DNA of 64,000 nucleotides from Berberis thunbergii (GCA_003290165.1 QNQO01001823.1:1-64000), one strand, 5' to 3'. Positions 36,901 through 47,000 are shown, counted from the first letter of the stretch. Numbers and translations: made by a program. The notes: generated by a model from the letters alone, not told the origin.

Positions 36901-39900
36901 TTGATATGCTTTGGATATGAAGTGTACTCTTTACAACTCTGCTAGTGCTTAACATACTCATTTTAGATCTAATATGATCCATTGGGGTTCGAGGCTAGGG
37001 TTATATGATACTAGCATATGAAAGACCATTTCCAACTATAAGGAAGAATTATCCAAGGAGTTGCAGTGGTAATGGGGGTGTGCTGACAAGGTAAAGTTTG
37101 GTCTGACATTTGGATTGGTGATGAGGTATTAAAAGATATGCTTACGAGATTGTATATGTTCTGTCATACAAAAGATGGGATTATGGAATTTCCCCCAGCT
37201 GGAGGTCACAGGTTTGCATTTCCGCAGGGTGGGCCTTTTAGGAAGGCGAATTGAATGAGTTTGCGATATTACCTGGTTTGTTGGAAGATATCCAGTTGGG
37301 GGATGAAGATGATTAAGTGGGTAAAAAAAAGAGAAAATTCTCATTGAGTTGGAAGATATCGAGTTCGGGCTAAAAATGATAAATGAGTTTGGAAGGAAGA
37401 TAAAAAATTATTATAAGTTCCTTTTTTCTAGGATGATGCATCATTCGTTGGATGGTTGATATGACAATTTGAAGGAGTTTTACCGAGGGTTTTTTTCTTC
37501 ATCTGGAGAATGGGGAAGACTTCCTTCTAAACTCAATGGGGATGAACTTGGATGTTGTGGTGTAGCTTGTGTGATGCAGAGCAAGATGATTCAATTCATC
37601 TTTTGCTCCATTGTAGTTGGGCCAACAAGTTGTGGATGCTTTCTGATATATAATTGAGTCAACAACATTCCATAGATTGAGATGTAATTGGGTCAACATG
37701 TTGTGGTCCTTGTGGATGCATTCACTTGGATATTTTGGGGATGCACTGGGTGATACCGACATCTATGGATAGTATTTTAAGGGCATGGAATGTTCCGAGT
37801 CATCTCATGCCAAAAAAGAAAATTTGTATTGAAATTGATTCCTTTTGCTCTGTATTGGACCTTGTGGGACTGGGAATAGTGTAATAGAATAATTGATTCA
37901 TTTTCCTCTCTATTGGACCTCGTGGGAATAGCGTAATAGAATAATCTTCTATAATAAGGTAGTAGGTATTGATGTGTGGAGATGGAGATCTTAGTGACAT
38001 TGTGGAGTTGGGTTTTATGCTACCCTAGTTTTAGAGGTATTTTTTATTATTTTTATACTAACTGAAGCATATTGATATTGGGGCCATCATACTCTTAAGA
38101 CGCCTTTTTGGATCCAACAACAATTGAGCAATAAGATATTTTCGAAAAAACAAAAGTTTCCCGTTGAAAAGAGGTAATATCCATTCTCACAGTTCCCCTC
38201 GCCCGATGTTTTTAATTTACTTTTTAAGGGGTTAGGGTGGGGTAAAGGTGTGCATGGTTTGGTTCGGGTCAGGTCGGTTTTGAGAGAAAATCGACAATCA
38301 AATTCAGTTACATTGGTTTACCTTATGATATGCACCGTATGATACACGATATGATACATAATATCTTAAGATACACTGATATAGGATTATGCAAGGATAT
38401 ACCATCCTTGTAAAAGTGACATGAATGAATGATGATAATTAATAGCTTCCTAATTTTGCCTTAACCTCATCAACACTCTAGTCATAGGGCAATAACAAGT
38501 GTATGAAAACGGCTTAAGTGAATGAAGAATCAATATATATATATATACATATATATAATATCTAAGAAGGGAGAAAAACAACGAAATAAAAATAACAAGC
38601 TAAGGTAAAGAATATGGAAAGACACGTTTATCTAATATTGAATTTTTTATTTTGTTATAATTTTCGGTAAATTGTGGCATGTGATATCTACTACTTCAAT
38701 ATACATTAATTTCAAAAAATAATTATAGATTACACATTATATAGAAGAATAGAAGAAAAAATGTGTATATAAATCTAGGCCGATTAATTCAGGTTAATCT
38801 CGATTAATCTCATATCGCTCCTGAGCCCATTAGGGTCCGATTAACGATTAAACTACATAAGCGATTCGCTTTAAACCAGTTATATAAAACCAAAAGCCGA
38901 ACCAAACCGACTTCGTCCAGATGGGTTCGTTATTTTTTTAGACCCTGGCACAAGCACCCTTTTTCCTACCTTTTTTAATCTGACTCAAGTTTCTTTTGTT
39001 ACCCCTCACTTGCCTTGCCTTGTTCGTGACTGAAGCCAGTGTGCATTTTTTAAGAGGAACAAACATACATCTATTTTGTGCCCAAGAGACTAATAAATAA
39101 GAGGTGTTATCTTTAGTTATGTTTAGTATATGTATATCCTCTAATGAGGGTAATACACTAGCACCCATAAAGGCATCTGCATATTTACAATTTTTTTATA
39201 GCTAAATAAATTTTTTGATTCATTGTGGCTGGTAAGTTAAATTAAGAAAGGAGTAGGCTGACTTAAATAAATAAAAAAATCAATGAAACAAAGGTAAGAG
39301 GAGGACAAGGTGATGAGCTAGAGATGAAATCACTCAACACCATAACCGCACCTAAACAAAAGAAGGCATCATAACAGTTTATGTACAATTTACGCTCGAT
39401 CAAACATACAAGGAGAAAATGGTTGTCCTTAAATCGACCCATGTCAGAGCTCATAACCACAGGTTCATTCTCATCAACCACGAGTTCTCTACATTTTTAT
39501 GCACATGACGGAGGATCCTATTATTTCGCTCTTTCCAAATAACCCAAATTGTTGCATGAAATATTCTGTCTCAAGCCCAAAGGCCATCCTCAGAGAAGTT
39601 GAGGTGATCAGAATATCAGATTAGTTGAGCACCAAAGCTCAGCCCAACTAGCTAGGAATGCACATCAGGATTGCTCATCTGAAATTTTACACGGCTTCTA
39701 TGCTAGATATCCTTAGATAGGGAGCATTGAAGCATAATACGTTCGATTGATTTCTGCTTGGCTGCATAACACGCAGCAATTAGGAATCAACAAACAATAT
39801 GTCACCAATGTTTTAGAATAGCTGAAAGCTCCTTTTAGGTGGATCTTATTATGGATTTATTCATAAGCAGTGGTATGTTATCTATTTACTAAAGGACACG

Positions 39901-42900
39901 ATCATTCATGCAAGGTTTAGCTTCGAACAAATTGCATAGGATTAAATAACTTTATATGGCTTAGTTTCAGGCATAAAAGGCACCTTCCCTTCATTTTTCT
40001 GCCCATTTCTTCATCTTTATGACTACCTATTCTAATTAGATATTGATAAAATGGGCAAACTTGTGATCTCCCTCGAATTTGGGACAATGGGAATTGCTAA
40101 GGCCAGTTAGAGTGTTAAACTATGTTGGAAGGAAAAAGAGACTAACAAAAGATACATCTTTTTTTGCATAACTAATTTATGGGGAAAAGAATGTATAAAT
40201 TCCAGGTGCCTCGTATTTATAACATTGCAAGTGCTTACATATATGTATGCTAGGGCTGTAACTTGGGGTGGGTTGGGGGTTTAAGGAGCTCAGCCCAAGC
40301 CCAACCCAAAGCCTTGACAGGTTAGCTTGTATCCCATAGCCCGCCCAACCCGAATTTGGGCCCGACCATAACAACCCATGACCAACCCGAGTATAATTTT
40401 TCGGGCTCGGGTTGCTCAAATGGTTTCTAATTTTTCGAAAAAACCAATAAATTTTGGAAGTCAATAGGTATTGACACCATGACCTACAACAAACTAATAA
40501 AATCAGTCACCAAGCTATAATTTCTTCATGGAAAATTTTCACATTAAATAATTTAATATAAATTCTTTAATATGGATAATAAACTAATTTTCTCGGGGTT
40601 TTCGGGTTGTTTGGGATTTTAATACCCCGACCCAAGCCCAACCCGAATTTTGATCAGGCTAGACATTTTGAACCCATTGGCTGCCCGATTTTGAATTCCC
40701 TTAGCCCATGGGCCAAACTTTTTGGTTTGAATTTGGGTTGGCATGCCCCAAATTGGACCCCTGTTGGTGAGGGTGTCATGTCTTGATTATGAAGATCAAG
40801 ATATTAGGTTAGTAATCTAGAGCAGCTTGTTTTGAGTTGGTGTATAGTATCTGTTTTGTTTGTCCTACCAGGTTCTGATCTTGATTCTTGATTGGCCTCA
40901 AATTCTTCATATCCAAAATAGAATTTTAAATTCCAGAACCTTACATCCGATTCCAATCGAATTCTTGCAGTATTGTTCCATGTCTACCAGACATAAAATG
41001 AACAACAGTAGCCATGGCGGGTTGAGGCAATGACTGTAGCTTGCCTCATTTGTATAGACTCTTCCATTGTTGAGAACTTCCTATTGAACATTTCAATTAC
41101 TGGTAAGTGGTTTAAATTGGAAAAACCCAAGATCAATGGGTATTTGTCCATTGGCAGAGATTCAGAAATTTAAATTGGAAAATCTTGAATCAATTCTCAT
41201 CTGCTCTTTATCTATAGGTTACATGAAGATTTTTTTTTTCATTTTACTTTCTTTAGCATCTCGACGTTCTGTCCAAAGTTGGTTGCGTATTGCTCATGTT
41301 GTTTGCTTTTAAGTGAGTATTGCAATGTTTAAGATGTTTCTTATTTGTCTATTCAACATTTTAACTTCTGCATTTATACATTTCTGGTTCATACCTTTGC
41401 AGTTTAGTCCCTTTGGACATTATTTTGCCAGCTGTTCACATGACCGTACAGCTAGGATTTGGTCCATGGACAGGATACTACCTCTGAGAATAATGGCAGG
41501 GCATTTATCTGATGTTGATGTGAGTACTGATTCTCTTGTGCTATTTTATTTGCAAGTATTCTTTGTCTGCCATGGTATCTCTAAGTTAAATTCTAGTGTC
41601 AAAACTAACAGTATGAGAAGGTAAAACAGTCTGAATTGCTGATGTCAACCATATGTGGGTCCATTGATTTATAAGAGGATGCTATTTGCATTTGATATTC
41701 TCTCCGACTCGCCAATCCCTGAATATGTAGAGAAAAAAGAACAAAAGTTAAATATACAAGTTTAGTCCATTGGAAAATGCATTTATTTCCATGCAGTTGC
41801 CTTCTTTAGTTACATGAACACAGAATTCCCCTGCACTTTTCATGTTAAATGCCTTCTAGAAATTACTCCTTTTTCACTAGTTCCTTCACTTACATTCTGA
41901 TTATGGTAACCTTCTTTACTTTGTAGTTGCTTATTGTACTGCCGTCATATTGACTGTCCAATTAATGATTTTATATCTGATTTTAGTTAACAATTTTATA
42001 TCTTGTTTTTGTGAGCTTCCGAAGAGTTGGGGCTCAGGTTTTTCCCAAAGCTATGTCATGCAAATTAATCTTTGAATTTTGAAACTCTTGAGTTATGTGT
42101 TTCATTCTTTGCTTACTCATTCATTTTAATGACTTGCAATGATTCAGTGTGTTCAGTGGCATGCCAACTGCAACTATATTGCAACTGGTTCTAGTGACAA
42201 AACTGTCAGACTGTGGGATGTGCAGACTGGGGAATGTGTACGGATTTTCATTGGTCACAGGAGTATGGTTTTATCTCTAGCAATGTCACCTGATGGGAGG
42301 TATATGGCCTCAGGTGACGAAGATGGCACAATCATGATGTGGGATCTTTCAAGTGGTCGTTGTATTGCACCTTTGATGGGGCATACCTCTTGTATTTGGA
42401 CACTTGATTTCAGGTGAAAATTTCTATTGATACTGATTGAAATTTTCTAGAAATTTTCAGCTTGTCATAAATTTCAAGTTCCAATCAAACTTCTTACATG
42501 TTAATCCAACGTTTGTTCTTGCATGTCAGTGGTGAGGGTTCACTCCTGGCTTCTGGATCTGCTGACTGCACGGTTAAGTTGTGGGATGTAACTGCTAGCA
42601 CAAAGGTGCCCAAGTCTGAAGAGAAGTAAGTTAATGCATGCGGAAGATGATTTCGAAGTATGATCATTTCTCATTTCAATTTTCCCTGAAGTGAAACTTC
42701 CTGCTTACGTTATATTCTTTGATTGGCAGGATGGGAAATGCGAACCGATTAAGATCTCTGAAAGCGCTGCCCACCAAGTCTACTCCAGTGTACTCATTGC
42801 GGGTAAATAAGAAAATCTTGTTTCTCTAGTTTTTTGTTTAACGAGAATTAGAATAGTGTTATGATCTAATTACCTTTTCTGTTTGTGGGTCAGTTCTCTC

Positions 42901-42947
42901 GAAGAAACCTTTTATTTGCCTCTGGTGTGCTATCCAAGAAGTCATGA
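18835..42947 (+). CDS. TAF5: Transcription initiation factor TFIID subunit 5 (TAF5), 19 coding exons
   Basis: TAF5 is a nuclear scaffold of TFIID, present in each lobe, where its WD40 propeller and LisH/NTD2 domains bind histone-fold TAFs. Coding exons: 18835-18992, 22792-22873, 23229-23307, 23412-23509, 23597-23653, 29250-29337, 29433-29542, 34225-34332, 34523-34674, 35237-35347, 35438-35507, 35635-35674, 36544-36708, 36795-36871, 41403-41519, 42148-42413, 42530-42625, 42730-42802, 42894-42947. All junctions are GT-AG and all phases agree. The product has 666 residues: LisH about 5-37, NTD2 about 58-195, a Lys/Glu-rich linker about 225-340, then six WD40 repeats about 343-615. The length fits plant TAF5 (about 670). 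The start is the Met in AGCCATGG; an in-frame Met seven codons upstream encodes a GA-repeat artefact. No frame break is seen. I did not verify the splices with transcripts. Confidence 0.93.
19093..19412. repeat. Tandem repeats of ~100 bp in TAF5 intron 1
   Basis: Three imperfect copies plus a partial fourth share GAAAAGATTCAACTTTTGGG-like, TTGTGTTTCTTTTTGCCCC-like and AAGAACAACTTA-like blocks (starting near 19095, 19200, 19290 and 19385). They look like local duplication of intron sequence. Confidence 0.65.
19680..20200 (+). pseudogene. LINE 3' fragment (zf-RVT region) in TAF5 intron 1
   Basis: Frame-broken translation shows ANEETIYHLL (the zinc-binding region after L1-type reverse transcriptase, normally with C-x2-C-H-C residues) and, near 19965-19995, RNSRIFKGEG, the usual WKERNxRIF motif of plant L1-like LINEs. 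It ends in 3' UTR-like sequence near 20200. It is an old 5'-truncated insertion in the same strand sense as TAF5. Confidence 0.6.
20270..22560 (+). pseudogene. 5'-truncated L1-like LINE in TAF5 intron 1
   Basis: The region reads, across frames, the thumb/post-RT segment of plant LINE ORF2: RLAISKMKYISKAGMAILIK (20395-20455), ISWDRGSLPKRIGGLDV (20580-20630), SKWLWLFG, then GDGSSVDFWAFG (near 20808) and LWVLWKERNNCIFQNPK (near 21490). The catalytic YADD part is missing, lost by 5' truncation. A second repeat (about 21685-22441) interrupts the 3' end, which resumes with a TTGTTTTCTTTGGCCTTGTG-like tail. All frames are broken. Confidence 0.75.
21685..22441. mobile_element. Probable non-autonomous element with GTGTCGG-type ends
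   Basis: The left side carries repeated GATACGTGTCGG and GACACGG units (21688-21800). The right side carries GCCGTGTCGTGTCCGTGC (22422-22439), giving inverted GTGTCCGT/ACGGACAC ends around AT-rich filler. It sits inside the 3' end of a LINE. Superfamily and exact ends are unclear; no target duplication could be assigned. Confidence 0.45.
22792..29542 (+). CDS. TAF5: TAF5 exons 2-7: TFIID NTD2 domain
   Basis: Exons 22792-22873, 23229-23307, 23412-23509, 23597-23653, 29250-29337 and 29433-29542 encode residues 53-224. Recognisable helices include YQDGYSKLRSWTHSSLDLYK, HELLRVLYPVFIHCFMDLVA and MHLRDLQKLEGILSPSHLEE. This is the TAF5-specific all-helical domain. Introns 2-4 are short (355, 104 and 87 bp), whereas intron 5 (23654-29249) is 5.6 kb because of insertions. 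Confidence 0.9.
23900..25600 (+). pseudogene. L1-like LINE fragment with YADD box in TAF5 intron 5
   Basis: The translation gives SRGVRQGDPV near 23935, then, one frame over, LQYADDTILF at 24065-24094, the reverse transcriptase catalytic box. Further pieces are RLAIWKSKYISKAL near 24330-24370 and a zf-RVT-like CSLCQETIDHLFFPCPFS at about 25170-25225. It ends at about 25600 in a T-rich 3' tail. It is frame-broken, in the same sense as TAF5, and distinct from the intron 1 LINE because it keeps the palm domain. Confidence 0.75.
25690..25915. repeat. Two ~122-bp tandem repeat units in TAF5 intron 5
   Basis: Units beginning near 25699 and 25821 share TTGAGGCTCCAACCTTT, AACAAAGATT or ACAAAGATT, and a TTCTCTCTCG-like end, with CTCTCCC spacers. 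More diverged repeats (CCTAAT...TTCCATATTAC-like) follow to about 26300. Confidence 0.55.
26865..27198. mobile_element. Possible short TIR element (334 bp) in TAF5 intron 5
   Basis: The left end reads GGGTGCACGGTTTGG and the right end, on the minus strand, GGGTGTACAGAAAAACG; this is about 8 bp of terminal inverted repeat. The interior has GGTTTGGTTC-like and GGTTGGTTCGG-like subterminal segments. No clear target duplication. Confidence 0.4.
27200..29249. other. Remainder of TAF5 intron 5, no gene
   Basis: AT-rich sequence with short ORFs lacking domains. It holds a SINE-like fragment near 28690-28775, a 24-bp tandem duplication at 28851-28898 (GTTTCTTTTCAGTGACTTTG repeated) and a retroposon-like segment near 29025-29050 (TTTTCGGGGTCGGCTACATG) that I cannot classify. 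Intron 5 ends at the acceptor at 29249. Confidence 0.5.
28690..28775 (-). mobile_element. SINE-like fragment in TAF5 intron 5
   Basis: On the minus strand: GACTGGCACTCCATCGAGT (A-box-like, 28751-28769) and GCGAGTTCGAACTC (B-box-like, 28697-28710). The spacing fits a tRNA-derived SINE head. Body and target duplication are not recognisable. Confidence 0.4.
29860..30584. mobile_element. Non-autonomous hAT-like element, 725 bp, in TAF5 intron 7
   Basis: The direct repeat ATCTAAAT lies at 29852-29859 and 30585-30592, a perfect 8-bp target duplication. The ends are inverted: ATATGTTGTTAGGGGCGTC on the left and CTATGTTGTCAGGGGCGTG on the minus strand at the right. Subterminal GAGGTAT and AGGCGC motifs recur in both arms. 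There is no transposase. The 8-bp duplication and the YAGGGGCG motif suggest hAT, but the ends start outside the usual hAT terminus, so the class is tentative. Confidence 0.7.
30637..32100. repeat. Unclassified AT-rich plus GC-rich module in TAF5 intron 7
   Basis: An AT-rich part (30.64-31.35 kb) contains two 63-bp-spaced copies of GAGTGTCTTATTACGGCACA (31071 and 31134). It is followed by a GC-rich part (31.37-32.03 kb) in which ORFs open on both strands and in several frames, as expected for GC-rich low-complexity DNA rather than a gene. The layout resembles the module at 13.3-14.9 kb. The class is unknown. Confidence 0.4.
32100..34224. other. Rest of TAF5 intron 7, no gene
   Basis: AT-rich DNA. 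The longest frames (33103-33519 on + and 33370-33657 on -) have no recognisable domain; the stretch 33180-33520 is less AT-rich and could be old LINE or LTR debris. The intron ends with a good polypyrimidine tract and acceptor at 34224. Confidence 0.4.
34225..35347 (+). CDS. TAF5: TAF5 exons 8-10: charged linker
   Basis: Exons 34225-34332, 34523-34674 and 35237-35347 encode residues 225-347. The region is acidic first (EKAEGEVKEGDLEEPK), then Lys-rich (SVKKSKKDKIVG), then a conserved segment containing EQSMLEDLRNRVQL that leads into the propeller. The Lys-rich part could include a nuclear localisation signal (inference). Confidence 0.88.
35438..42947 (+). CDS. TAF5: TAF5 exons 11-19: WD40 propeller and C-terminus
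   Basis: Exons 35438-35507, 35635-35674, 36544-36708, 36795-36871, 41403-41519, 42148-42413, 42530-42625, 42730-42802 and 42894-42947 encode residues 348-666. Six repeats can be read, each with a GH and a W-D-like dipeptide: ends at KIWDM, IRLWST, ARIWSM, VRLWDV, IMMWDL and VKLWDV. The protein ends in SGVLSKKS. Exon 12 has only 40 bp. The donor of exon 11 (GTTCGT) is weak. Confidence 0.9.
35512..35559. repeat. 24-bp tandem duplication beside the TAF5 exon 11 donor
   Basis: GTTAAGATCTTCCATCTAGA plus four bases is repeated twice, starting 4 bp downstream of the exon 11 donor (35508). The donor itself is weak (GTTCGT). Confidence 0.85.
35675..36543. other. TAF5 intron 12, no gene
   Basis: An 869-bp AT-rich intron. 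Short frames on both strands (35717-35941, 36008-36283) have no domain. No repeat recognised. Confidence 0.6.
37060..38050 (+). pseudogene. L1-like LINE 3' fragment in TAF5 intron 14
   Basis: The translation gives VKFWSDIWIGDEVL near 37095-37135 (the RIRFWxDxW motif before zf-RVT) and WCSLCDAEQDDSIHLLLHCS near 37557-37620, an intact C-x2-C...H-x4-C zinc-binding zf-RVT segment. A degenerate W-x-L-W segment lies near 37850-37880. It is in the same sense as TAF5 and frame-broken. Confidence 0.7.
38243..38935. repeat. Possible non-autonomous repeat with GGTTTGGTTCGG ends
   Basis: The left end reads GGTGTGCATGGTTTGGTTCG. The right end, on the minus strand, contains GTCGGTTTGGTTCGGC. Between them the DNA is very AT-rich and includes a TA microsatellite near 38534-38565. 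Terminal repeats are weak and no target duplication was found. Confidence 0.35.
38940..39269. other. TAF5 intron 14, unassigned
   Basis: A 76-codon minus-strand frame (38938-39168) has no recognisable domain. Nothing else seen. Confidence 0.4.
39270..39960 (-). pseudogene. Antisense LINE fragment in TAF5 intron 14
   Basis: On the minus strand near 39560-39490 the translation reads TIWVIWKERNNRILR, the hallmark C-terminal motif of plant L1-like ORF2. Near 39775 a CCVLCSQ-like Cys pair is visible. This copy is opposite to TAF5, unlike the other LINE fragments here. Confidence 0.6.
39961..41402. other. End of TAF5 intron 14, repeat-like, no gene
   Basis: From about 40250 to 40770 there are many GGGTTGGG and CCCAACCC-like segments on both strands, resembling a low-complexity non-autonomous repeat (begins GGGCTGTAACTTGGGG). 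A minus-strand frame at 40177-40464 is a by-product of this. The acceptor lies at 41402. Confidence 0.45.
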
Positions 42948-44301
42948 AAATTTTGTGCTGGTACTCCGTGAACTCATGAATTCAGTAAGCCCGTTCATGC
43001 AAGCGTTACAATTAGAGGATCTGAGCTGCTTTAACATGGTCCAAGTCCTGTGCGTGGTTGGGATGGTGTTCTGAGAGAAATATTTCCCATACCTGTGTAC
43101 CCTTTGTTCGTGTATATTGGACAGTTGGTTGCATACAATATGTTGACAACAGTAGTCAGTGATAGGGAGTTGAGGGTTTTCTACTTCTGGCTAGAATAGC
43201 ATGCCGAGAGGACATTGGTATGATGATAGTTGTACAGGGCTTGAACCTTGGACTTGAAATACCATCTGAGCTAGCACTTGTTGGCGTTTATGTATTATTT
43301 CTATTATAGAATTTGAATGAGTGAATGTTTGCAGTGTTATTAATTTGGACTATGATATGCTACTATTTCATTGAAAACTGCAATTTTTTTCATCCCCTTC
43401 AAATTTGTTCACATTGTTCAGAATCTGAAAGCCGAGGAACTGAGGAAATTTAACAATTTTTTTTATTAGGTTTGCTAGTGATTTTATTGTGTGCATATGT
43501 TAAAACAGCGGATGTTAAATGTGCCTTGATTTAAGAACCAGAAATTCTAGGGGGCGAGGGAATGCATGAGGGAAAGGGAGTGAGGGATTACCCATCCCTC
43601 GCGCGTTCCCTCGCTCCCTAGAAGGGCTCTTAAGAACCTCTTGGGCTAGAGCTACTTTAAAACTGGGTCTGTAAATACTCTTCTAAAACAGGTTAGACCT
43701 CACTCCTCTCCCTCACTCTTTCTTCTTCTTGCCCACCTAGTTATCTGGAATTTCAGAAATTCTAGAGAGCGAGGAAAAGGGAGTGAGGGCCCCTCGAGAT
43801 AGGGCTCTTGGAAAATTTTTGAACTAGAAGAGTTTCAATTTCCCAAATGGAGACTTGTTAAAAAAGTTTACCTTAGAAAATCAAAACTTTTTGCCAAGTC
43901 GTGATTGTGGAAGGCCATGAAAAGATATATAACATTTTGAGGCAAGAATAGAATCTAAAGTTGAAGATGACCAAAACTTTCCTCATCACACGATAGCAAG
44001 ACTCACTGAGCAGTGGGTACGACAACCCTTTCAGTTTGAATAATGATAAACTAGACAGAACTCGACCATCGTCAAGTCTCAACAAAAGAGCTCTACCAAC
44101 CTAGCAGAGACCCACTCAGGAATCAACATGAACCAGATTTCCAAAATATCATGAAAATTTTCTGACTGCTTATGACGGTGTGCACACAACCATTAGTCAG
44201 AGTTCACATATATCACTGAGAGAAGCACTAAAGCAGAGGTGTCACAGGCAAATTCACAACAAACAGACATCGTAACAGTTAAAAGAATACATTTATTTCA
44301 A
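42948..44301. other. TAF5 3' flank
   Basis: Probable 3' UTR followed by intergenic DNA. A clear AATAAA signal was not found close to the stop. Near 43545-43625 and 43755-43800 there are GC-rich inverted segments such as GGGCGAGGGAATG and CCCTCGCTCCCTAG. No gene. A SINE-like fragment lies at 43190-43285. Confidence 0.5.
43190..43285 (-). mobile_element. tRNA-derived SINE fragment downstream of TAF5
   Basis: On the minus strand GCTAGCTCAGATGGTA (A-box-like, 43260-43275) is followed by TCCAAGGTTCAAGCCC (B-box-like, 43238-43253). This is the classic plant SINE head arrangement. It may fall in the TAF5 3' UTR, depending on the polyadenylation site. Confidence 0.6.
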
Positions 44302-44414
44302 GGTTAATTGCGATTTCCCCTCTAAAATATATAGTTAATTCAGGTTTGTCTCCAATTAACATTCATATTGCATTTTCTTCCTCAGACTATCAGTCAACGT
44401 GCATTGACTGTCAA
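44302..44414 (+). repeat. MULE left terminal inverted repeat
   Basis: About 113 bp matching the reverse complement of 47893-48006 with scattered mismatches. Shared blocks include CTCTAAAATATATAG, CCAATTAACATTCATATTG and GTCAACGTGC. Confidence 0.85.
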
Positions 44415-44829
44415 GGCACGTGCTAGCTTCAAAAAGTCATATTTTACTACCTAAAATACCCTTTAATGATCTGAAAACTGAGATTCAAAGTTGATGTAAC
44501 TAAAATCAAGGGTCGAGATTAAAACTTTCACTAAGATGTTGGGGATAATCCACCAACTCCTCCTTCACCACCACCGTCACCACTTCACGACCAGTAACTC
44601 TCACATCTGTTTCTACTACTACTACATCTATTCTTATTTCATTGTTGATTAAATATTCAAGCATCAATAAGTGAAAAATCTTGCCAAGTTTGATGACAAG
44701 CTTGAGTTGTAGCTCATGTTCATCATCTGTTAGGTCAGTTCTGTTGCAGGGGCAAAGTTACATTCAAATTTATTTTAAGGGATTAAGTTACTGTTAATTA
44801 ATAACTCTTAATTGATTTTCTTGCAGATT

Positions 44830-45500
44830 CCATGATGTCACAAGCACAATCAAACAAGTAAATAGGAGGTTTGAAGTACGCAAGTTTTTTAAGGAATATA
44901 TGTACATTGGATGTTAAAGCACAATTTAAATTCATTTGATGTTCTTGCAATAAAGTTTGATGTTTTTTCAACAATGTAAATTCATTTGATGTTAATAGCA
45001 CATTGTAATCAAATGCCTTAACATCATTGCAGAAACCTGACATAACACAATGCAATTCAATTGTTGCAACATCATTGCAATTCAAAACCTAACATAACAC
45101 TTTCAAACATCAATAAGCAACATTGCAATTCAAAACCTGTTATAGCACTTTCAATAACCTAAATTTACAAGCATTCAATAATATTCAGTACCTAACAACC
45201 TGAATTGCAAAAACCTGAATTTACAATCAACAATAACTAACTTGAATTTACAAGCATTCAATAACATTCAGTACCTAACAACCTGAAGTGTACCATACCA
45301 ACAAGCATTCAACACCATTCCATACCAATAAGCATTCACTATCATTTAACATAACTTGCCAGCAATACAAGTGTATATTTAGTGTACCATACCAACACAA
45401 GTCTGACATAACACAAGTGTATCAATTAGTGTACCATACCAACACAAGTCTAACATAAGTCTGAGATAACATTCCCGTACCAACAAGCACTCAACACCAT
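44830..45500. repeat. Degenerate tandem repeats inside the MULE
   Basis: Repeated short units such as AATTCATTTGATGTT (44929 and 44977), CAAGCATTCAATAA, CAGTACCTAACAACCTGAA and GTGTACCATACCAACA recur irregularly. They fill the space where the transposase core would be expected. Confidence 0.6.
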
Positions 45501-45589
45501 CAGAAAACACATAATGACAATGTCAATAAAAAAAAATTGTCTTTCACTGACTGCCTTCACCAAAATGAGTCACCAAAACGAGAATGTCA

Positions 45590-47000
45590 ATATGCATGTC
45601 ATCTCCAAGCCCCTAGGTTTCCAACTACTTTGTCCCTTTGCAAATTGAGTTTGTCCTTTCCTGCCCCCACCATTCCCACGCTAAAACACTGGATTAATTG
45701 GCGGCCTCATTGGTGGGGGGCGAACTCCTTGTGCAAAGGGACGAGTTGTGAATATAGTACTCTGATTGTGGTGTGAAGTTGGAGTTGTAGGCATCTCAGG
45801 CTGGAAGTTTGGTGGTTGTGGAGGACATGTCGGCATTTTCTTTGGAGGTTCACTGTTTCATCTTCCACTAGCAGTCCTTGCACCCCTTGGCTTGTTGGCC
45901 CATGGTCTTAACACTGATGGTGTGCCCATATTTGTTTCTTGCTGCATAGAAATGCCATTTGTCCCATCATGATCATTCTTCTTAAATCTCATCAGAAACT
46001 TCTTTCTTACTGCATATTTCCTCAGCCAAAACATAACATCATATATTGTGGGTCATTCATTCCCAACCTCCAAGACTCATTCCTCATCCTCATGATCACT
46101 CTCAACACCATAAGCATTCTCAGTTCAACCACAAAACCAGCATGTACCTAGAGGTGCCTCATCTTCAGTGCTATGGTCTGAATGATACTCTTTTTTTACT
46201 GGAAGATCATCTAGCTCAGCAAACTCAGATGGACTTGGTTCAGATGGACCTCCTGGCTGACCTTGGGCTTGTTCATGGGTTGGTTCCTCGTCAGGTCCTG
46301 TGGTACTACTTCAGGTAGGTCTTCATCTAGTTCTTCTTCACTCAACTCATCATATAACTTCACTCTTGTCTTATTTGACTTTATCGCTTTCTTGCTACCA
46401 TATTTCCTTGGAGAGTACCAATCACTAGGTTTACTCTTCCATGGGGTTGGAACCTTCCTCCTGGTCCAAGGCCTTTTGGCCCTACATTTAGGCCTCAAAT
46501 GAATTTTATTAGGAGGTGTGGGTTGTGCTATAGAGGCAGGGTCTACATCAACTATAGGTGGGGTTGAAATTGATTCAGGCTCCATTACACTAATCCCAGG
46601 AGTGTTGCTTTCATGAATTTGTGCTGCCACTTTAACCTCGACAAACAAATGCAAACCATCATTGTCATCAATGTTTGCATGGGTCCAAAAATACATTAAG
46701 TCTTTATCATTTGTAATGTCCATCCTCACCTCATTCTCCACTTAGGTATGTGTTGTTCCAAGGATTAAGGCATGCTTATGTGGGTTTGGGATAGCTTCAA
46801 GGATACTCTTGTTTAACTTATTCCAATTCAGGTAATCCCCATGCACTTGTACAAAGTCTATAGATAGTCCATCTTTTTATCACTAACCCTCCACAGACTA
46901 GGGATCTTTGCAATCTTATTCCACTTTCCATTGTAATGGATCACCAAGTTCCAGACTTCCAGTTCTTGTCCGCATTTACCATTGTTGCAATGACACCAAT
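45590..47000 (-). pseudogene. MURA-like transposase remnant (N-terminal region plus Pro-rich tail)
   Basis: On the minus strand near 46960-46900 there is LVIHYNGKWNKIAKIP, resembling the start of plant MULE proteins. The frame 46741-46211 (176 codons) follows with DLMYFWTHANIDDNDGLHLF, then acidic and Lys/Arg-rich stretches including a DELSEEELDEDLPE run. From about 46150 to 45590 Pro-rich pieces such as PTCPPQPPNFQPEMP resemble C-terminal tails of MURA proteins. The FLYWCH/DDE transposase core and SWIM zinc finger are missing, consistent with internal deletion. A separate minus-strand frame (47647-47381) could be an upstream exon, but I see no domain in it. Confidence 0.55.
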
